NCBI GenBank assembly: GCA_029747015.1
Contig: JAKOGI010000535.1
Span: forward strand, 1-64,000
Length of the DNA stretch: 64,000 bases
Origin: Carnegiea gigantea
Lineage: Eukaryota > Streptophyta > Magnoliopsida > Caryophyllales > Cactaceae
Direction of reading: 5' to 3'
The notes beneath the pieces are model-generated. The model searched no databases. It saw only the letters and a program-made list of their open reading frames with translations, and had not been told where the DNA came from. Positions 58,963 through 64,000 of the stretch are shown one piece after another; position 1 is the stretch's first letter, and the number at the start of each line of letters is the position of its first letter. Both the position numbers and the translations under genes were made by a program.

Positions 58963-59919
58963 CTAGCCAGGGGCATTCATTGGGCAGGTACTCCGACATA
59001 TCCCAGCACATGTGCCCTGCTTCCAGTGGGTAACCTCAGGCTTGAGTTCCTTCTTAACTGGGTCCTCTTTCAGATCTTCCTTTATTAGTTGCTCCTCCTC
59101 AGGGTCCTCTTCTTTTAGGGGCTCTTCCTCAGGTTCCTCATCTTCTAAGGGCTCTTCCCCAAGTTCCTCATCTTCTAGGGGCCCTTCCTCGAATTCCTCC
59201 TTAGGGTCTTCCTCCTCCATAGGGTCCTCTTTGGGATCATCCTCATCTAAAGGTTCCTCCTCGGAGTTTTCCTCTAGGTCTTCCTCCTCCATGGGGCCTT
59301 CCTTGAGGTCATCCTTATCTAAGGGTTCCTCCCTAGAGTCCTTCTCCTTAATAAGTTCCTCACCTAGTTCCTTATCCATAAGCCCGTTTTCACCTACAAA
59401 CCATTTATCTTGAGTATCCTCCTCCATTGGTGGTGATGGTGCCTTATCCTCAGTGTTAGGGATGGGAGGTTGATCGTAGGGGCCCACACCTATGAGTTGG
59501 TCCACTAGCCCTACTAAATCCAACCCTATAGGTTCCCAGTTGCACAAGGAACACCTACCAAAGAAGTTAAACAACCTAATCTTAGGGTGAAGCTCGCTAA
59601 TCCTGTAACGCCACACAGGGCCACTAAAGAGGGTTAGGAGGAAGAATAGCGCCTGATTGCATCCAAACCTCAAACAATCGTTCGGGATCCCCTCTAACCT
59701 CCCATGAACAAAAGTCTCAACTTGCTCTAAGTGGCGAGTCAAACTAACTCCAAGTATCTTTCCCATTCTCTGATGACGGCAACGTCGCCCCATACAAGCA
59801 CAATGGCGAGTCTCATTCATCCTATACATTAATAGATCCAAATGAAATGCATACTCAGAAGTAGATAAGCCTATGCAGACAGGTCCCTTTTCCCGTCATA
59901 CACTGACACTCCGAGCCAT
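58963..59919 (-). pseudogene. ORF0 upstream of Tekay gag, acidic repeat-rich protein
   Basis: The minus strand is open from 59895 to 58963. The best start is the ATG at 59917-59919 (MARSVSV), with one in-frame TGA at codon 8. The N-terminal half (HLDLLMYRMNETRHCACMGR, later VETFVHGRLEGIPNDCLRFG and WRYRISELHPKIRLFNFFG) looks globular, with several Cys. The C-terminal half is an acidic array of repeats such as EGPMEEEDLEE, EDPMEEEDPKE and EEPLEDEEPEE. It lies between PBS and gag on the same strand. That it stays open while gag-pol is shattered is notable. I do not recognise the family. Confidence 0.6.
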
Positions 59920-60001
59920 CTTTAGGTCTATAAGTTTTAATCTTTTGATTTTTATTCCTGATTACAATCTTTTAGGCGAGCCTTCAGGTCAGTCAACCTG
60001 A

Positions 60002-60013
60002 GCTCTAATACCA
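60002..60013 (-). other. Primer binding site of the Tekay element
   Basis: The minus strand reads TGGTATTAGAGC, one base from the tRNA-iMet complement, three bases inside the 5' LTR. It fixes the minus orientation. Confidence 0.85.
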
Positions 60014-60016
60014 CTT

Positions 60017-62534
60017 TATAACATCCTGAATTTCTAATTTCTTCTTTATTACTAATATTAACCTACATAGCAGTAGAAAAACCTAAGTGGAGTATTACCA
60101 ATGTATTTCCTTCTTGGAAATACCAGGCTGAGTATCAATCAAGACTCTAATGTAGCCATATTCTCATATCATAAAATCAGTTTGAGTCTTAACAATAGTA
60201 TAACAAAGTCCAAACTGAATCATAATCCTTAAAACAAGTTTAAACAGAAGCTGAATCAATTTGACTGCATATTATTTCACGGCCTTACACTAATTTGAGT
60301 TTCCAACCCCATGCTCATGCACTTCATCTGAAAACAAAATATTTCAAAAAATGAGATAAACTCAATAACAACCACCCCTAACAGTTAAAACACACACACA
60401 AATCTATTTCAAACCACTTTAGGGGTGGGGGACGACATGAGCAGTTCAAGTACTTATATATTCTCAGCCGGAGCATATAATATTCCAAGCTCCATTTATT
60501 CCATTTCAGGTTCAATTTACAAGGGTGAGCGACCCCCTCGATATTATGGCCTGCGCTTGGGTTTAGCGCAGCCACGTTACAATAACCTGGCCTACCGTCA
60601 ACTTGGACAGTTACCCTTAACCATACCCTGGCCTACCATCAATATGGACAGTTACCGCTAACCTAGCCCACTTCTGTCCACAAGGAGGCATGTGGCCGCT
60701 CACATGCATGCCCTTTATCCGGGGAAGGCTAATGGCCTCCAATAACACAATAACATAACTTCTCAATCTCACCCATTCAGCCAGTTATTTACACATTCAT
60801 AGTTAACCTTAATCTTTAACCAACATACACATCCCAACCCGATCCATTCTAGTCCCAAAACATTTACACATTATTTTTGCAACACAATAAGCCCAATAAC
60901 CTATGCACTCACTGATTTAGCAAAATGTTTCTACATAAATCACAGGAAATATTTCATTTCACATTCACCCAGAAAAATCCCCCGAACATCGAAACAAAAC
61001 ATATTCAAAACAACCTTCAAGCATACTTACAAGTCAAGTTTTTCAAGGGATATTCGGGGGAGGGTTAAGGCATGATTGTTACCTCCTAAAATATGCCACC
61101 TAAGCTTAAGCTCGAAATCCTAGGTTGCCCTAAACAATTACCCACAATAGTGGTATGTTAGTACAAATTCTTAGCCTCACTTTCTATAACCTAATTATAT
61201 TGAAAATAATTTTCTAAGCCTCTACTTACATCCAAAAACCAACCAACCATCAATTAAAGTTTTAGGAAGTTATGAACATTAAAAAACTCCACACACACTA
61301 TCACAGCTCGCTGCCCAGATTACTCCCAGATTCTTCCCCTAATTTTTTGAGGCCATAACTTCTACTCCTGACGTCAAAATTTTATGATTAAGCCCAATAT
61401 AGAAAGGCCAAGTTATGAAATATAGCTTTCATTTTGTAACCCTCGGTAGAATCTGAGCAAACTAGTTCAAATTTCTCAATTTTCCTAAACTGTTTCACTT
61501 ACCGATAATTTCTCACAATCTCGATAATTTGGTTATAGCTTCCTTATTTTAATTCTGATTTATGAAATTCAAAATTTTTCATTCACAGGACTTGCAAATC
61601 TACGCTCCATAATGTTTTCATGATTTTTGAAGGTCCCGATCATTCTCAGGAAATTTGTGAAGTCAACCCTAAAACTAGATGAACAGAATAGTGTTTACAC
61701 TATGTCCTATAGGCTTATTTTCAACTAATCTCAATTGAAATCCTTTCCCAAACATGAATATATCACCCTTACCCCAAAAATCGTTATCCCTAATCATCAA
61801 ATAACCCAAGTCGTAACAAAAAGGTGAAACTTAACATTGAAGCGATTCGCAACAAAGCAAGACCTTAAGTTGAATTGCTCCACCAACTAGATACTCCTCA
61901 CCGAACTTCCTAGGATAGTGAATAAAGAAAATCAACTCTCAATATCAATATATGAATTTTCATTAGGAAAAATTCATTAATCAATGACCTATTCATTAAT
62001 ATCACAAGATTTCGTACTTACTGAATTCAAAGCGAAAGAGTGGAAGAGGAGAAAGAGTGGCGGCACAGCGGCGAAGGCGAGGAGAAGAGGAAGAGAGTGA
62101 CGGTGAGAGGCTCAAAGAACCGGTAAGAGAGAGTATGGCAATGAGAGAGAGAAAAGCTGAGTGAGACAGAGAGGATAGGGGATGTGTGAGAGAGTGGGGA
62201 GGAAGAGAGAGAAGGAAAATTTTAAAAATAACACTAGGGTGTCTATCTCATTTCCCCCCTTACTCCCTCCACAGCTCCCTCACCAATTTCCCTTTTTTTT
62301 CTTTTTTCAAAAAAATAACGATATCAAGCCTCGAACCCAAAACCTCTAGGAACCTTTGTGAACATTTGACCACTCAACTACAAACCATTCAATTGTTCTA
62401 CCAAAATCATCCCCAAAAAAATAAACACTATGAGCTCAAACATACTAGGTCGGTCGATATTGTCTCGCCTAAAATTAACCAATAAATATAAATATATATA
62501 CCGTATCAATTAAAATTCATTGTGTGTGTGTGTC

Positions 62535-62599
<65 letters not shown>

Positions 62600-62634
62600 A
62601 GTAAATTAACTAAACAAAAATCTAGGGTTGCACA
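60017..62634 (-). repeat. 5' LTR of the Tekay element
   Basis: Partner of 51353-53866. It contains a small insertion (near 60065-60080) absent from the other LTR and an expanded TG/AT microsatellite at 62519-62594. Its inner terminus is mutated (plus strand TATAAC against TGTAGC). Confidence 0.85.
62519..62594. repeat. TG/AT microsatellite in the Tekay 5' LTR
   Basis: A short (TG)n is followed by a long (TA)n tract. The other LTR has only a short TATATATATA at the same place (near 53820), so the expansion happened after insertion. Confidence 0.9.
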
Positions 62635-64000
62635 TAATATTTGAGAAATTTCAATCAAATTATATAAATTCACATGCACAAAAATAAAGCATAAGTTAAC
62701 CCTTATGATTAATTTAGTTGGCCAACAAGTCAACCCTTTTGGTCAACCACAGGTCAATAGTCAAAACTCACCTGCATTCATGCTCTCTTTGACCCTTTTC
62801 AGAAAAAAAGCTTAATCTTAAAAAAAACAAAACTGAGTATTAAAAGAAAGGAAAAGAGAGGGGCTCAAGGTGACATGCACGCAGAGGGGCTCAGCCTGAT
62901 CTTGGCTGTGACCCGAAATAGTGAAAATGGATCATCATGACCCAAAACACAATTCGGATCTCACAAAGGCATTTTTAGCACAAATTCATCCAAATTGCCC
63001 ATTGAAATTCATCCTAAACATATTTCAGGACTAATTTTCACAATCAATTGTGAAAAATTCTGGGTAAAAAGGCCAAAAATTACATTCAAATACTTGATTG
63101 CAACAGCTGCTGTCACTGACTTGTGCTTGGCTTTTTTCAACCAACTACTGGCAAATTGGCTGTAGATTTTAGGGGGCTTTCACTGAGAATATAATGGGTA
63201 TTAAAACAGACAGATCAATTGCAATAAACAATGGCCAAAACATATCAAAATCAAATTGCATATGTTCGGTCGAAATCGTAGTTTTCATTCGCAACTTTTT
63301 TGCAAAATTGAGGCCAATTGTTGGTCGAATGGATTGAAATTTTGAAGGTTTTTACTCAATACAACTTGGGTAATAAAATTCACAAATCAATACAAGAAAT
63401 AATGACCAAAATCGGATCAAAATCGAGGTCAAATGCACGAAGCACTATTCTTGGTTTTGGCGAAAATCATTTTCAAAATTCAACCTAAAAAGAAGCCAAA
63501 TTGTGTCAGATTCTTGAGGTCTTTTACACAGAATCACAAGACAAATAAGAATTCAACATCAGTTGGGGCAAAACCTAACCAAATTTAACCCAAAAATGAG
63601 TTCTACTACTTGACTTAAGCCTTAGAAGAACGTGAAAACTTCTTTGCTAAAATTCTAGCAAAATTTTGATCAAATTGATTGATGGATTGAGGGCTTTTGG
63701 TTAAACCTAATCAGCAACACAATCCATGCATCAATTTGCAAGAAAAGTGAACGAAATCATTAATTCAAGAAATCAAGTTAGGGTTTCACATGTGATAAAC
63801 CCTACAATTTCATTCCCCAATTAGTCACAATATACTCAACAAAATTAGGCATACAATATATCAAATCAAAGCTCTCTTGAACCTCTATCAGAATCCAAAA
63901 TTTCACGAAAATTTATTAAGGATTTAAACATGAAATAATGGCATGAAGTTTCAAGTATAAAAGCAGTAAACCGAATCATAAACCTAATCCTTGGCATGAA
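62635..64000 (-). repeat. Copia B leader with ~172-bp-period tandem repeats
   Basis: From about 62990 to 63870 the sequence repeats with a 171-174-bp period. GGCTTTCACT (63175), GGTTTTTACT (63347), GGTCTTTTAC (63518) and GGCTTTTGG (63692) mark successive units, each followed by a CAAT-rich block and a gaccAAAA-type block. Units are strongly diverged. Reverse-complemented units match the copia A leader (for example CCCTCAATCCATCAATCAAT against CCCTCTAATTACTAGCTAAT near 9423). No ORF of note is present. The 5' LTR should follow beyond 64000. Confidence 0.6.

Larger units (their letters stand above)
51353..62634 (-). mobile_element. Tekay-lineage Ty3/gypsy chromovirus, minus strand, decayed
   Basis: The element is 11,282 bp with LTRs at 51353-53866 (3') and 60017-62634 (5'). 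The iMet-type PBS adjoins the right LTR. Order on the minus strand: ORF0, gag, protease, RT, RNase H, integrase, chromodomain, TTTCAAGGACAAAAC, purine tract. This is the chromovirus order, and the RT and chromodomain wording fits the Tekay/Del lineage. LTRs differ by more than 10% where compared. No target duplication could be found (AGAAT left, TAATA right), perhaps through decay. Gag-pol is broken throughout. Confidence 0.85.
22244..64000 (-). mobile_element. Copia B: old Ty1/copia element hosting four insertions, continues past the window
   Basis: Own segments: 22244-23783 (3' LTR, 3' non-coding, end of RNase H), 34588-35141 (RNase H/RT), 36251-39019 (RT, integrase, protease, gag), 50512-51352 (gag start, leader), 62635-64000 (leader repeats). 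The 5' LTR must lie beyond the right edge. Alignment with copia A across three of the joints proves continuity. Examples: ACCTTGAGTATTGTCATA at the Sirevirus joint; ATGAAGGAGCACTTGAGG at the LARD joint. All coding parts are broken. Confidence 0.75.

Noticed and set aside
59012..59413. Plus-strand Ser-rich ORF of 133 codons
   Set aside because: It is the antisense shadow of the Glu/Asp codon repeats (GAG/GAA read as CTC/TTC, shifted to TCC) of the minus-strand ORF0.
51348..62639. Target-site duplication for the Tekay element
   Set aside because: AGAAT on the left and TAATA on the right do not match, so I do not claim one.
62990..63870. Possible CRISPR-like array
   Set aside because: The ~172-bp units are contiguous and degenerate, with no short identical repeats and unique spacers, and the context is plant retroelement leader.

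Overview
The window is plant nuclear DNA made almost entirely of nested transposable elements. I find no host gene, tRNA, rRNA or organellar segment. The lineages (Sirevirus-type Ty1/copia, Tekay and Tat/Athila-type Ty3/gypsy, hAT, Tourist-like MITE) and the AT-rich, decayed background suggest an angiosperm, probably a eudicot, in a gene-poor heterochromatic region. The species cannot be read from the sequence.

Left part (1-8.5 kb): a Tourist-like MITE (269-668) lies inside what may be an older inverted-repeat element. A tandem duplication of a ~725-bp unit follows. Its first copy is split by a minus-strand, gag-only LTR retrotransposon (1833-7416, TSD ATATG). The gag pseudogene of that element is split in turn by a solo LTR (4213-5675, TSD CATAT). 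The second tandem copy is an intact empty site.

Middle part (8.5-22.2 kb): a decayed plus-strand copia element, copia A (LTR 8523-8883; gag, protease, integrase, RT and RNase H up to about 14.77 kb), is cut off near 14955. Next comes a decayed Tat-like gypsy on the minus strand (protease, gag, PBS, LTR) with a plus-strand, apparently antisense ORF beside it (14.96-16.05 kb). A compound microsatellite, a GC/CT-rich island and about 2 kb of unassigned AT-rich DNA follow.

Right part (22.2-64 kb): one old minus-strand copia, copia B, of the same family as copia A, starts with its 3' LTR at 22244-22564 and runs off the right edge. Four elements have landed in it: a Sirevirus (23784-34587, TSD GTTTG, inside RNase H), a non-autonomous hAT (35142-36242, 8-bp TSD, between RT and RNase H), a LARD-like element with 3.4-kb LTRs (39020-50511, TSD TATGG, inside gag), and a minus-strand Tekay chromovirus with 2.5-kb LTRs (51353-62634, inside the leader). 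Copia A lines up across the Sirevirus, hAT and LARD insertion points, so these joints can be read at base level.

LTR differences counted by eye suggest the Sirevirus is youngest (about 2.7%), then the LARD (about 5-7%), the gag-only element (about 8%) and the Tekay (above 10%). None of the retroelements looks coding-competent. The most unusual content is an acidic, repeat-rich ORF upstream of gag in the Tekay element, a ~172-bp-period repeat in the leader of the copia A/B family, a 35-bp minisatellite with higher-order structure in the LARD, the repeated AACAGG word throughout the Sirevirus, and the antisense ORF of the Tat-like element.
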